This document shows, piece by piece, positions 35,983-47,334 of a DNA stretch of 64,000 nt (within the stretch, counting starts at the first letter, position 1; every line of letters begins with the position of its first letter). The DNA is taken from NCBI GenBank assembly GCA_028023455.1, contig JAQFVV010012535.1, forward strand, positions 1,988,001 through 2,052,000. The letters run 5' to 3'. The position numbers and the translations under genes are program-made. The notes under the pieces were generated by a model. The model ran no database searches. It was not told the origin of the DNA and saw only the letters and a program-made list of their open reading frames with translations. The stretch is from Epiperipatus broadwayi. Its lineage: Eukaryota; Onychophora; Udeonychophora; Euonychophora; Peripatidae.

Positions 35983-37466
35983 TCGAGTTTTTATATGAGA
36001 GATGCAAAAAGCAAAATGAAAATGTTCAATAGATTACAATTTATGGATGATAAAAGAGTAGCCAAAATAGTATTTAATTAGGTTATGAATAAAGGGCAAG
36101 CAACAAGATGGGTGTGAAAGGTAATGCAATATACAGAAGATTTAGATAAAGATTTTTATGTCAGTATTCTTATACAAAAGGTGAGATGATTGTGTTAGGA
36201 GAATTATTGAGTGTTATACTGGTAAGGAAAGGGATAGAAGAATAGATGCATTAAGAAAGAATAGGGAGTTGGAGAGATGGAGAGCTAGTATGGAGAGTAA
36301 AATGTGTTTAAATATTTATAGAAGTAAACAGAATATTGAGTGTGAGTTAATTTATGATAATAGCAAGGAAAGTAGTTATAAGGTTTGAACAGGATCTTTA
36401 GCAACAAGGGAATATACACATAAATGGAAAAATATGGGTGATTTAAACTGCAATTTGTGTAAGGAAGACATAAAAAATATTAGGCATCTGTTAATTGAAT
36501 GTGAATCCTGAAAGCAGAAAGGGTACAAATAATGATGTTATGGAAAAATAAATATGAACAAAGTGATCATACAGAAAGTGGCTTATTGTTTTTTATGCTG
36601 GGTTTGGGAAAAGATAAGATGGTTTTAGATATAAAGGCCATGGAGTTGATAAAGATTATGTTGTGGAAATGGGATGGATCAGGATAGAGAATAATGGAAA
36701 TCTTGGGCTGGGGAATGGAAAGGAAGTCAAAGTGGCTAACAGGTTTCTCTCGGCATGGTTGCTGAGAGATTTCTGACTCCGTATAAGGAGTAGTCACAGT
36801 GCATTACATCATTAATAAGATAGCACAGAAAAAAGAGAATTTTCATATAGTTGGACTAATACAAGAGTAAGGCTACTATTTAAAGAAAAGAATAAGGATC
36901 ATAGAAAGTTAAGCAATTATAAACTGATAGCGGTAACGTCAATGTTATATAAAGTTTTCACATATATGGTGGCTGGAAGTGTCACAAAATGGATGGAAGA
37001 AAATAATATAGTGGGAAAAATATAAGGTAGTTTTTGATTGGATAGGCATATAGGAGATAGTTTATTTGTAGTTACACAAATATATATATATATATATGAG
37101 TAAAAATATAGGTAGACAGTTATATATGGTTTTTGATGGGATAAACATATAGGAGATAATTTATTTGTAATTACCAAACTTATAGATATGAGTAGAAATA
37201 CAGGTAGACAATTATGTATGGTTTTTATAGATATAAAAAAGGCATATGATAGAGTAAATAGAAATAGGTTATCGGTAAGTTTAGTATACATATCAATTAG
37301 GAAATATAGAATCAGTTAAAATGAAAAATGTGTAGGACTAAGACAAGAATGCCCTATGTCACCTATTTTGTTTTTGTTGTGTTTGAGAGAAATGAAGAGA
37401 GCAATAAACAGACTATGAAGAAGGACAGAGATACTATTAATAAGTGGCAAGTGAGTATATACATTC

Positions 37467-37793
37467 TTGGGTCTCTTATTTGTGGGTGATGCCTTCTTGT
37501 GCACAAAAAGTAGTGAAGCTATGGAAGTTATGCTGAACACATGCTCTAGGGTGGATAAAGAGATGGGGATTACATTTAGTGAAGAAAAAGGAAAAGTTAT
37601 GATGATAAATACTGGGGAAAGAGAAGAGAAAGAATTTTTATTGGGAGATATAAAGTTAAGTGTGGTGAATAGGTATACCTATTTGGGAATCATCTTAAGT
37701 AATAAGAGAAATTGCTTAGATGAATGGGAGAAAAAATTGACAAATGAAGTAAAGAAAAGTTCTGATAAAGAAATTAACAGTGTTTTCATATAA
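37467..37793 (+). pseudogene. LINE N RT motif C to thumb, copy 2
   Basis: The 108-codon frame begins around motif C (GLLFVGDAFLCTK, with FVGD for FADD), then FSEEKGKVMMINTG, FLLGDIKLSVVNRYTYLGII and SNKRNCLDEWEKKL. The YLGI element and Lys-rich helix are typical of the RT thumb in APE LINEs. The A-to-V and D-to-G changes at motif C mark an inactive enzyme. Confidence 0.75.
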
Positions 37794-38140
37794 GAAATAT
37801 GATGTAGCTAGAATTTTATGGAATGGGGTGGCAGTAGCAAAGTTAACATATGTAATGATGTGTTATATGTTAGTAAAGGAGGGTTAGATTACTAAGAAAA
37901 TGTAGAAAGAGAAATAGGAAGACATTTATTAAATACAGATGTATGGACAGCAAAGGAGGCAATTCAAGGAGAAATGTGATGGTCACATTTTTATATGAGA
38001 GATGCAAACAGCAAAATGAAAATGTTCAGTAGACTGCAATTTATGAATAATAAGAGAATAGTCAAAATAGTATTTAATTGAGTTATGAATAAAGGATGGC
38101 AACATTGTGGGTGATAAAAGTAGTATGATATGCATAAGAT

Positions 38141-38455
38141 TTGAATAAAGAATTTACATCAGTATTCTTATACAAAAAGTGGAATGATTGTGTTAGGAGA
38201 ATTGTTGAGTGTTATAGTGGCAAGGATTGGAATAGAAGAATAGATGCATTAATAAAAAACAGGGAGTTGAAGAGAGGAAGAACTAATATGGAGAGTAAAA
38301 AGAGTTTAAATATATATAGAAGTAAACAGAATATTGAGTGTGAGTTAATTTATGATAATAGCGAGGGAAGTAGTTTCCTGTTTGAGACTCAAACAGGATC
38401 TTTAACAACAAGGGAATATACACATAAATGGAAAAATATGGGTGATTTAGTCTGA
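38141..38455 (+). pseudogene. LINE N C-terminal region, copy 2
   Basis: The 104-codon frame corresponds to the region between connection domain and zinc motif: a Trp/Arg-rich stretch (RRIVECYSGKDWNRR), NIYRSKQNIECELIYD and REYTHKWKNMGDLV. Just beyond its stop the same frame gives KLCKKGIENIRHLLIEC, a C-x2-C...H...C motif common at LINE C termini. Copy 1 has the equivalent at about 36130-36510, also broken. Confidence 0.65.
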
Positions 38456-38830
38456 AAGTTATGTAAGAAAGGCATAGAAAATATTAGACATCTGTTAATT
38501 GAATGTAAATGCATGCAAACAGAAAGGATACAAATAATGCAATTGTGGGAGAATAAATATAAACATAGTGATTATACAGAAGTGGGTTTTTAGTTTTTAT
38601 GCTGGGTTTGGGAAAAGGTAAGAGGGATTTAGATATAAAGGCCATGAAGTTCACAAAGATTATGTTGTGGAAATGGAATGGGAAAGGATACAGAAGAATA
38701 TGCAGAAAAACTTAAGAGTGGGGAATGGAAAGGGAAGGTAAGGTAGCTAACATGTTTCTCTGGGCATAGTGGCTGAGAAATTCCTGACTCCAAAAAAGGA
38801 GAAGGCACAGTGCATCACATCACATTGTTG

Positions 38831-40081
38831 TAATATAGTATCAAATTAATTAAAGTGAAATAACCTATGATCATATGATGAAAAATTAATTTTATATATA
38901 TATTTCAAATAGAAGATTTTCACATGTTTTTAAATTTAAATGTCAAAAATTTAATGAGAATTTGTATATTTTTATAAATAATTTTTCAGCAATAATATAA
39001 TGAAACAAAGCATTTTAAGCATTGCAAACTCAAACTATATCATACAGTAATTGCATATATCTGGAATACTTTAAACCAAAAGTGAATTTGTCTTTGGTCT
39101 AATGACAAAGATTGTATTAGGATTGTAAATCAGACAATAATGCTTAATATCTGTGAAGATTGTAAATACAACTTTGTAAATATTTTCACGATGAAATAAG
39201 GTTCTTCCATCACAAGCTATAGATATTAAATAAAAGATTTTCACAGATTTATAGATTTATATATTAAAAGTTTGACAATAATTCTCTATATTTTTGTCAT
39301 TTATTTTCAGTTATGGTTTAATGAAGCAAAGTAACAATTAAAAACAGGTATTGCAGGCTGAAATTAAAGCATTACCCATTGCACCTGTTTGGAATAATTG
39401 AAGGCAAAAGTATAAAAAATACATATAAATTTTTTATTAAATTAACATTTAAACATACATATATATATATATATAGAGAGAGAGAGATTAGAATTTCTTT
39501 GGGTAATTGACCCAAAACCATGCCACTTAAACAGCCAATAATGGTCATTGACAGGCATCTAGGTATTCTTAGCCAAAGGACAAAATCCACATGCACAACC
39601 TCTCAAAACCTCACCATCTGACAATTAAAAAACCTGATAATACCTAATCCTTTAGTATTTCTCTATGAGAAATTTTTGAAAAGATCTTTGCCTTGAAAGA
39701 TACTGTTTAAAAACTGATCATTTTCTTATCTCAAATGTTCTTCAAGTTTCCACTTGTACAGAGGTAATATAAAATTATCAAATCACAAAATAATTTATCA
39801 ATTTTTATTCAAAGTTTTTCAAAAATAAATAGGTTTAAACAATAATGTTGATATGGATATTTTTATGGGCAAACAAATACCAAATATTTTTTCTTTATAG
39901 ACAAAAATACCCCAAAAAATATTTGAGATCTATTTTGTCAGTATATATGATTTGCCATCTCTATAAATTCTGAGAAAACATACTTAATATGATCATTTTA
40001 CATTTGTTGAACAATTTAGCAAAGATGGGTACATTAATATGAATAGTGCTTAGAAAATTTATTGTTCTACTTATTACATAT
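38831..40081. other. Unassigned AT-rich DNA with a diverged direct repeat
   Basis: Segments 38905-39085 and 39230-39415 align loosely (shared gattttcaca, tatttttataa/tatttttgtca, aatgaaacaaag/aatgaagcaaag, ggaataMttNaa). This suggests an old duplication with a period near 320 bases. A (TA)n(GA)n tract lies at about 39456-39487. No gene is supported. Confidence 0.5.
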
Positions 40082-40270
40082 ATCATTAAAACCAGTCACC
40101 ACTTAGACAATCACAATATCAATAACAATCTCAAACTGTTATCAAGGCAACCTCCTTAACAATAAACAAGTAAAGGTGGAATTTATTGTTAAAGGAGATT
40201 GCCTTGACAACAGTTTGAGATTGTTGATTGATATTGGGATTATCTAAGTGGTGACTTGTTTTAATGATTA
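40082..40270. repeat. Inverted repeat family D (MITE-like)
   Basis: Arms of about 85 bases (tcattaaaaccagtcacca ... caaggcaacctcc and its reverse complement) are separated by about 17 bases. One diverged arm is found at 14560-14660. The tail after it (catttggccttgagcattattac) recurs at 14317-14340, so the mobile unit may extend to about 40305. No open frame, no target duplication identified. Confidence 0.75.
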
Positions 40271-40305
40271 CTTATAAATTCATTTGGCCTTGAGCATTAT
40301 TACAT

Positions 40306-42948
40306 ATATATATTAAATTGAAGTGCCCATAACTAACTGTTTATCATAAGTGAATCACATAATAATAATTAAAACTTAAATAAACCAATAGAATAACTGC
40401 AATCTTCACCAAGGCAACCTCAATATATAATAAAAAATTCCATCTATTATTCTGTGTATATATATAAATTGAAATAGATTTATTAGATGGGACACAACAT
40501 TGTGATCATATGAGTATGCATGTATACTTAATTTTTTTAAAAAAAAAAGGGGGGGAGGGGGAGGGAATAAACATGAATAAAAGTTATTATACAAATGTTA
40601 GTCTCAAACAATTGACATATTTATTACTTAAGTATAAATATTTCTTGATATTTTTGAAGTGCAACAAAATTATTTAAAATGAAATATAAAAAGATCTCTA
40701 CTTAATACAAATGATTTATATAATTTTCTGAGTTTGACAAAATTGAATCATTTTTAATGTAACAAAGGAAGAGAACTTTTCTGTAAAACAAAACATGTGA
40801 TATATTTTATTTAAAGGATTAAAATGAAATTTTTGAATTATGAAACTATTTTTGGTTTTGATAAATGCAAATTAAAAAAACAACAATTATAATTCAATTA
40901 TAATCCTATTTTATTAATTCAAAGAAAATGACTTAATCTTGTGATTTTAAATTTCATAAATTCCATAATATCTACCAAAAATACTGAGATGAATTTAATA
41001 AAGGATAGACAGCAGTAGCTATTACTACTAGTCTCTGTATTGGTTAAGTAGACTCCCATAGAAGTATCAATATGGCTTTTTTTGATAATGACCTACAATA
41101 ACTAAAGTTTGAAAATTATAGAAGCTAAATCTAGGTTGAAGACTTCCAATATTATCTTATTTTCTGTTAATCAGGGCACATCATGCCAACAATTTGTATG
41201 AAAACCAGCTTACTGATAGAATTCCAGGAAATATGTTCATTTATAATAGACATGTAAAAACCTACAAGGAAGAAAGTGCATTACACAAACTTACAGAATC
41301 ATTGGCTAATACATATATATTGTATATGCAGGCATAAGAATGCTACTTCTGAGAAAATGTAAAAATATATTCTACCTCAGTTCTTTTGCTTTAATTTATA
41401 CTGTAAAAAAGAAAACTTCTTATAATAATTGAAAACAAACAACTTCTGAATAAAATTAAAGAAGTTGACAAAGAAAATAGAAAAAAAAATGATAATGGAA
41501 ATTTAAAAAAAAACCCTATGAAAGCTGCAAATTTCCAGGAAAAAAACAAAACACTCAAGATCTTTACTTCAGAAAAAGAATTTTGAAGCAAACTTTCAAA
41601 TGAAGTAACATATTATTCTAAAACTTTTATTTTTAATTTAATAGTCAAACAAAAAAATAATAGTAATTTGACTCCTAATGTAAAGATGTTTAAAATTAAT
41701 AAGTGAAATATTTTTGTCATAGAATATATAATTATGTGCATGTATTACATATAAAAATATTTGTTTATGTATTGTTAAAATAGAATATAAATCTGCATAT
41801 TTAATAAAAAAAATAATTAATGATTAAAATATTTTATAAATGTATCTGTGTAAAAATGTGGAATATTTTTATACATTACTAACATGTTATGGCCAACATA
41901 TGTGTGATAGTTAAAATCACTTACAGTTTATGTATTTCTATAATTAAACAATATTAAACGTTTATTGTTTTTTTCAATCTAGGAAAATATTTTTTAATAT
42001 TTGTAACTAGTCAAAGTTAGAATGATCTATTTGCATTGGAGAATATTTATCTGATCTTTGATTTTTTTGTTATTACTACTAACTGATTAATAAATTTAAT
42101 AACCATAATTTTTAGTTATTTTAATAAAGTTATTTAATACTAATATAGATTAAATATTGGGTGTCTGCTCTTGCTCATATATAGTCATCAGAATCCTTGT
42201 GATCCCAAACTGGGTATGGGTATAACCGTTTACAGATATGTGTGCAGGGAAATCTATATAATTCTCTTTAGAATTATTTAGATAGTACTATGGTAGTGAA
42301 ATTCAGCTTTAAAGTCCATTCACTTTAAATGTTTTATGATAATTATTAATTCATTGTGGCCAGTTTATTCCTGATACCAAATGTCTCTGAATATTAACAA
42401 TGATCATTATTGGTATAATAATCCCAGAATTTTTTGATATATGTTTATTTTTATAATTATTTGTGCCTAGGCATGTGCATGCAGCAAGAAGTATTGATGA
42501 TTGCTTTTTTATAATCTTATGCCTCATGAATGACTTGATGCTGATTAGATCCAATCACAACAGATGACTGATGATAATTATTTACTACAGCTGTTATATT
42601 TATTACTTATACTTATTTCTGGATTCTTTGTGCATATTTTATTGTACTCAGTTTTTTTAAAAAATAACTGTAGATTGCTGTTTATTTCCATACTGCCATA
42701 TAAAAACTTTAGAATTTATATTAATAAAATATTAGAAATATAAACTGTATTTGCTAATGCATTTTTAATTGCACAATTATCATCAATTGAATGTGTGTGA
42801 AGTCACATATCATATGATATCCCCAAGAATAATTAAGTTGATATCTGCCCTCTGTTAGTTCAATAGATTATATTCTCTGTTGATAAATATTGTCTAATAA
42901 TCAATAAAGCAATTCACATATTGTGTAACTTTGCTTTTTAAGCTTGTA
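40306..42948. other. Unassigned AT-rich DNA
   Basis: Low-complexity A/T sequence with a G/A-rich patch at about 40538-40565. Frames on the minus strand (40406-40594, 41391-41591, 42351-42554) lack motifs. I see no transposon ends. Confidence 0.5.
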
Positions 42949-43108
42949 TTACAAATTTGTAATATAGGGAGTGTACCAATAGTTCTAACAAGCTTTTATT
43001 GATAAGTGGGGATGAAAATTATTTTAGATAGAAATTTTAAAAACATTCTCTTGTTGCACTTATCAATAAAAGATTGTTAGAGCTATTGGTACACTCCCTA
43101 CATTATAA
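42949..43108. repeat. Core-deleted inverted repeat of hammerhead family B1
   Basis: The arms (gggagtgtaccaatagttct ... ttattgataagt and reverse complement) flank about 50 bases. Outer parts (agcttgtattac, gtaatat, ctaacaagctt) match the A/B junction of the 13.4-14.3 kb element. The inner part that would carry the hammerhead is missing. Confidence 0.65.
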
Positions 43109-44311
43109 ATATTGTTCTTTTATTTTATGTTTTCTACCATTTTGCTTTTCTATTAAAATTTCAACATTATCAAAATCAAACATGAAAGCGTGATTATATA
43201 CTAATTAGTGTTCAAGGAATATAGGTTGGTGATAATTTTGATTTAGTTGTGTTATATAAAAGATGATGTTTGTCAAACTATTTGATATGTGATTGTCATC
43301 CACAAAGACATTTCAACTTATATTATTTGTTTGTTCCTTGCACACAATATTCTTTGTATTGTTAAACCAGTTTATGGTGGATGAAACATAATATGCAACA
43401 TTAAATTAATAGTTTTCAAAAAGAATTTTGTATGAGGAGTTTATTAAATGTTTCTTCAAAATTTATAAGAATTATTTAAAATCGTAATTAAGATTTGTGT
43501 GTGTGTGTGTGTGTGTGAAGTCAACAATCATTATGAATGCTTTGTTTAGTTTAAGGACTGGTTTACGTGGACAGTACCATCAAATTATGATTTTAGGATT
43601 ATTTTGAACTAGGGATATATTTTTCCAGCACACAAAGGTCAGGTTTTTCAACTTACTGCTGTTTTAATATCAAAGTATGGATTTAATCTTTAATAATAAG
43701 AATATGATTTAGTTAAAAATTGGTTTAAGAACTATTTGCTCTAGGATCAATCATTCATACTATGGGCTAAATTACTTGGAGCAAAGTATGTAAAAAATAA
43801 AATTAGTACAATAATCAATGTAATAAAAAATATTTTATTGCAAGCAAAAAATACCAAACATATAAACTGAAAGAAATATTAAGCAAGCATAATTCTATTT
43901 TTATTGAAGATAAGTACTATGATTTATTTTTCTCATATCATTACTATATTTCAAGATATTAAAATTAACCATACTGCTACATTTCAAATATATGATTGAA
44001 GACACTGAAGCAAATAATCTACTGCTCTTAAGATGAATTTTGATATAACCAGATATCTAAATTAGGCTAATTTTCACAAAACTTACTAAACACCATATAT
44101 CATTTTTATATTTATTGAAGCATATTATTTAAATTTATTTTATAAGTACAGTTTATTTAACTTACACTTATTCACAATAATCACATTTCAATAAATATCT
44201 TAATGATTATTAATTATTTTTAAAAGATTACACATATTTTGTTAATCTTTGATACAGATTTAAATTTGATAAATTTCAAATATATATACTGTATATCATA
44301 TTTTAAATACA
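43109..44311. other. Unassigned AT-rich DNA with a (GT)n microsatellite
   Basis: A (GT)n run of about 22 bases lies at 43496-43517. The remainder is low-complexity A/T sequence without supported genes or transposon ends. Confidence 0.55.
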
Positions 44312-44420
44312 AGTATATTTTATATATCTTGAGTCTAGATGTAATATAGGGAATTTGAACACAGACATTCAGTCTCTCTTCAGCCATCCACTGTATCTCA
44401 TATATATGTGAAAAAGATAA

Positions 44421-44479
44421 ATAATCTCCAATATATATATTTCATGCTGAAACAGCACTCATCAGTTGGTCCAGATCAT
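44421..44479 (-). ncRNA. Type I hammerhead ribozyme motif (A1), fully paired
   Basis: Minus strand. Stem I: ATGATCT pairs with AGATTAT (one G-U), a three-base GGA bulge, then CCAA with TTGG. Core CTGATGA (44459-44465). Stem II: GTGCTG-TTT-CAGCAT, six pairs. Then GAAA (44440-44443), a 2-bp stem III (AT...AT around ATAT), and triplet ATA with predicted cleavage after the A at 44432. Every invariant position is present, with eleven pairs in stem I. Confidence 0.85.
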
Positions 44480-44880
44480 CATCTCTCATACATGTGCTCG
44501 ATTTATATTAAGATAGAAAATCTTTCCACTTTAATGGACAGGCTTCAATCTATTCCACCCTCCAATTCTTCAGCTATCCATACTATTGAAAATCTGATGA
44601 TAGAACATCCAAATCTCTTGTTAATGCCAATATTATTATCATGCCTATGCTGACATTAAGTCACTCTGACCCCTCATGTATAGAATCTTGTCAATTTAAA
44701 TACACAGAAGAGGGATGGACAGAATACAGGCTGAAATTTGTAATATTTTAAATATATTTTATATACCTGGAGTCTAGATGTAATATAGGGGATTTGAACA
44801 CAGACTTTCAGGCTCCCTTCATTCATCCAATGGTATTTCATACAACTGATACACATGATTATACACATGTGAAAAAGATT

Positions 44881-44940
44881 AATGATTTACAATATACATA
44901 TTTCATGTTGAACCAGAACTCATCAGTTGGTCCAGATCAT
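44881..44940 (-). ncRNA. Hammerhead motif (A2), stem II weakened
   Basis: The core CTGATGA, GAAA, CCAA and the outer ATGATCT of stem I are retained on the minus strand. Stem II (GTTCTG-GTT-CAACAT) has two central mismatches, and the 3' side of stem I has decayed. Probably weak or inactive. Confidence 0.7.
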
Positions 44941-45157
44941 TATCTCCCACATATGTGCTTGGTTTATATTATGATATCAATTCTTCAAATTTTAATAGAC
45001 AGGCTTAAATGTACTCCATTCTCCAACTCTTCAGTCATCCATACCACTGTAAATCTGATGATGATAAAGAATTGGAGGGTAAAGTACATTGAAGCATGTC
45101 CATGAAAGTGTGAAGATTTTCTATCTTAATATAAATCAAGCACATGAGTGGGATATG

Positions 45158-45216
45158 ATGATTTGGACCAACTGATGAGTGCTGGTTCAGCATGAAATAT
45201 GAATATTGGAGATCAT
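45158..45216 (+). ncRNA. Type I hammerhead ribozyme motif (A3), fully paired
   Basis: Plus strand. Stem I: ATGATTT with AGATCAT (seven pairs, one U-G), GGA bulge, CCAA with TTGG. Core CTGATGA (45172-45178). Stem II: GTGCTG-GTT-CAGCAT. GAAA (45194-45197), 2-bp stem III closing ATGA, and ATA with predicted cleavage after 45205. A1 and A3 differ in outer stem I at two positions, and both remain paired through wobble. Confidence 0.85.
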
Positions 45217-45295
45217 TTATCTTTTGGTCATGGGTATCAGTCATATGAGATAGAGTGGATGGCTGAAGGTAGCTTGTGTTCAATCAAATCCTCTC

Positions 45296-46140
45296 TGTAT
45301 ATATATATTATTATTATAGATGCATGGTAATTTTCCATTTTTTTTTTTTTTTACTATAAGACATTTGATTAGATCAAAATACATTTTAGCAGTCACTAGC
45401 ATATTTTTTCTAATGTATTCCACTATAAATGTATTTGAAATCGAATATATAAAAATATAAAATCATGGCATATGAGCAGAAAAAAGCATAATTATCATTC
45501 ACCTGTAATAACATATTTATCAATATTAGAAATATATGAACTTTATTAAACTTAAAACCTGCATTTAAAGTAAAAATTATATAATAATTTATAATCAAAT
45601 AATAATAACTATTAAAAGTTTTTGTATTATTAAAATTGAGTATTGTGAAACTTTAATTATAAAATAAATCCATATATGCATATAGTAAACAAAATACTAG
45701 AATTAATTTTACAATTTTCAATATATCAATATAAAAATAAATAACAGCCATAGCTAACATATAATGCGATTGCTATTCAAGATGGCTGAATTCAATAAAT
45801 TGTCTGTAACTGTTATTTATTTATATACAATGAAGCTGCAGTATATCATATCAATATACATTATTTCAGTTATACATTATCCAAAAAAAATATAAATAAA
45901 CAAAAATTTCATAAATTTAATGAATTTTACAATATAGAAGCAGCCACATTTGCAATCACATTTATTAATAATTAATAATGTTTCTTTAGCTTAGATTGAA
46001 AACATCAAAATGACTAGAGAGACCACAATCTGCTGATAATAAAACTATTATTTCATTTTCATTGGAATAAAAGGATATCACCCACAGCATATTAAATTGT
46101 GATAAAAGTCAGAATGTCACTATTCATTTTTTTTATGCGT
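45296..46140. other. Unassigned AT-rich DNA
   Basis: A/T-rich sequence with a T run at 45340-45352. The 62-codon minus-strand frame at 45410-45598 has no recognisable motif. No transposon ends seen. Confidence 0.5.
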
Positions 46141-46144
46141 CAAA

Positions 46145-46216
46145 GCATCGGCCAGGAAGCGAACCCCGGGACAACTGCTTGTAAGGCGGCTGTGCTAACC
46201 ACTTGGCCACCAACGC
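46145..46216 (-). repeat. tRNA-like sequence, probably a tRNA-derived SINE or tRNA pseudogene
   Basis: The minus strand folds as a tRNA: seven-pair acceptor stem (GCGTTGG with CCGATGC, two G-U), A box TGGCCAAGTGG (46199-46209), B box GGTTCGCTTCC (46155-46165), and a seven-base loop CTTACAA holding anticodon TAC (46181-46183, Val). The anticodon and T stems each contain mismatches, and there is no T-run terminator directly downstream. An A-rich tail (ATAAAAAAAATG) follows instead, which favours a retroposed copy. It is the most GC-rich patch in its neighbourhood. A functional tRNA-Val gene is less likely. Confidence 0.65.
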
Positions 46217-46220
46217 TTGA

Positions 46221-47334
46221 CAATCCCATTTTATTTTTAAAACTAGGTATAGTGCAATAAGTTTTATTATTATTATTATTATTATTTAAGTAAATGTGAA
46301 TGATTTAAAATAGTTACAGTAAATATATATGTGTCTCCTCAATTTATTATTAATAACTAAATTAATTTTTAAAATTTTGTTTATACTATAATCTTAACTT
46401 GTATACACATATTATACAGATAGAAATGTGTGTGCAAATTAAAAAGTACATATGCAATCCAATAAACAATATATATTCTATTCTAATCAAAGTTTATCAA
46501 CAAAATATAAGCTATTATACATGATGGCAATGAAAGCGAAGGATGTGGATATCATGGCTACACACTATTGGCATACTGAAATTGTAGAATTAATTTCAAT
46601 GTTTTGAATTATTATACATCATTTCTGATATTATATAAATACACACACATACTTGGTACGCATATTTTAGTAATGTTTTATTTTTTTTCTTCGTTGCTAT
46701 GGAAATTTATTTACACTTTATTTTTTATTTATTCTTGACTACTTATCTAAATAATTGCTTATATTAATCTAATCTTAATTTTGAACTTTTGTGACCAAGA
46801 TTAATTATTTTATTGTTCAATTTTATTCATTTGATTAAAATCTTTACGTTTTTACATATTTATTAATAGCTGATATTTAGAATTTTATATGAGAATAATT
46901 TTAAAAGGATTACTACCAGTGAAAGTATTGCAAAAGTTTGTTTTAAATAATTCAAATAAATTGTATTAAATTTATGTAAAAGTTAAATGAAACTTTTAAG
47001 AGTATAAACACAAATTGTAATGATATTTAATGGTAATATAGGTATTTTATTTTCATTTTAAGGTATATATTCAATTTATAAGTTTCATATAATTTTCATT
47101 TTATTTATTTGAATAATGAGACTCGCATGGTTGGGTATACAGCAGAATCTGGAAACAAAATCCACAGATTGTGCCCAAATGGCTCATTTCTGGTGTTTAA
47201 ACTTCTTATGAACTTCTGATCATTAAAGCCATTTGATTATCCTTTTTAAATTCTTTTTGTTTTTTATAGCACTCACATCATTTCCCCAAATATATTACTA
47301 TTCTATAGTAAATTATATATATTTAAACTTCAAA
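46221..47334. other. Unassigned AT-rich DNA with a (TTA)n tract
   Basis: An ATT/TTA trinucleotide run lies at about 46262-46288. The remainder is low-complexity with no supported gene. Confidence 0.5.

Larger units (their letters stand above)
33560..36812 (+). mobile_element. LINE family N, copy 1 (dead, 5'-truncated)
   Basis: Disjoint frames read in order as the C-terminal half of an APE-type endonuclease, a linker, an RT with the GLRQGCPLSS motif, a connection region (QREVGRHALDAE and GEMGWSSF-like), and a C-terminal CNLC...HLLIEC zinc motif. The 3' end is a short catcac/acatca-type repeat, not poly(A). These features fit an I/Jockey-group LINE, perhaps Nimb-like; the clade is not settled. 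Frameshifts and stops interrupt the frame at least six times. It is followed immediately by copy 2. Confidence 0.8.
36815..38830 (+). mobile_element. LINE family N, copy 2 (dead, truncated within RT)
   Basis: It starts within the RT N terminus (sequence equivalent to 34.87 kb of copy 1) directly after the tail of copy 1, and ends with the same 3' block and a catcacatcac tail at 38.82 kb. It contains GIILSNKRN and a C-terminal KLCKKGIENIRHLLIEC zinc motif. Motif C reads FVGD instead of FADD. An internal ~100-base duplication lies at 37033-37220. Two copies in tandem orientation, the second starting at the tail of the first, suggest insertion next to or into the simple-repeat tail. Confidence 0.8.
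44312..45295. mobile_element. Hammerhead-bearing repeat family A: two direct and one inverted unit
   Basis: Units at about 44312-44612 and 44745-45053 are in the same orientation. A third at 45066-45290 is inverted. Shared landmarks are gagtctagatgtaatataggg, ttcatgctgaa, catcagttggtccagatcat, tgtgctYgatttatatta and a terminal ccaaYtcttcagYYatcca. Each carries a hammerhead block. The array ends at a (TA)n run. The small frames across it (44408-44653, 44794-45105, 45035-45283) are repeat translations of each other and not evidence of a protein. Non-autonomous Penelope-like or retrozyme-like origin is inferred from the ribozyme and the arrangement. Confidence 0.75.

Noticed and set aside
34437-37540. 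Minus-strand frames of 73-124 codons across the LINE N copies
   Set aside because: They are antisense shadows of the LINE coding strand, which carries recognisable RT and endonuclease motifs.
44408-45283. Overlapping frames in the family A repeat that look like a repeated protein
   Set aside because: They are similar to each other only because the DNA units are repeats. The frames occur on both strands and run straight through the hammerhead motifs.
46145-46216. Functional tRNA-Val(TAC) gene
   Set aside because: Mismatches in the anticodon and T stems, no T-run terminator and an A-rich 3' tail make a retroposed or pseudogene copy more likely.
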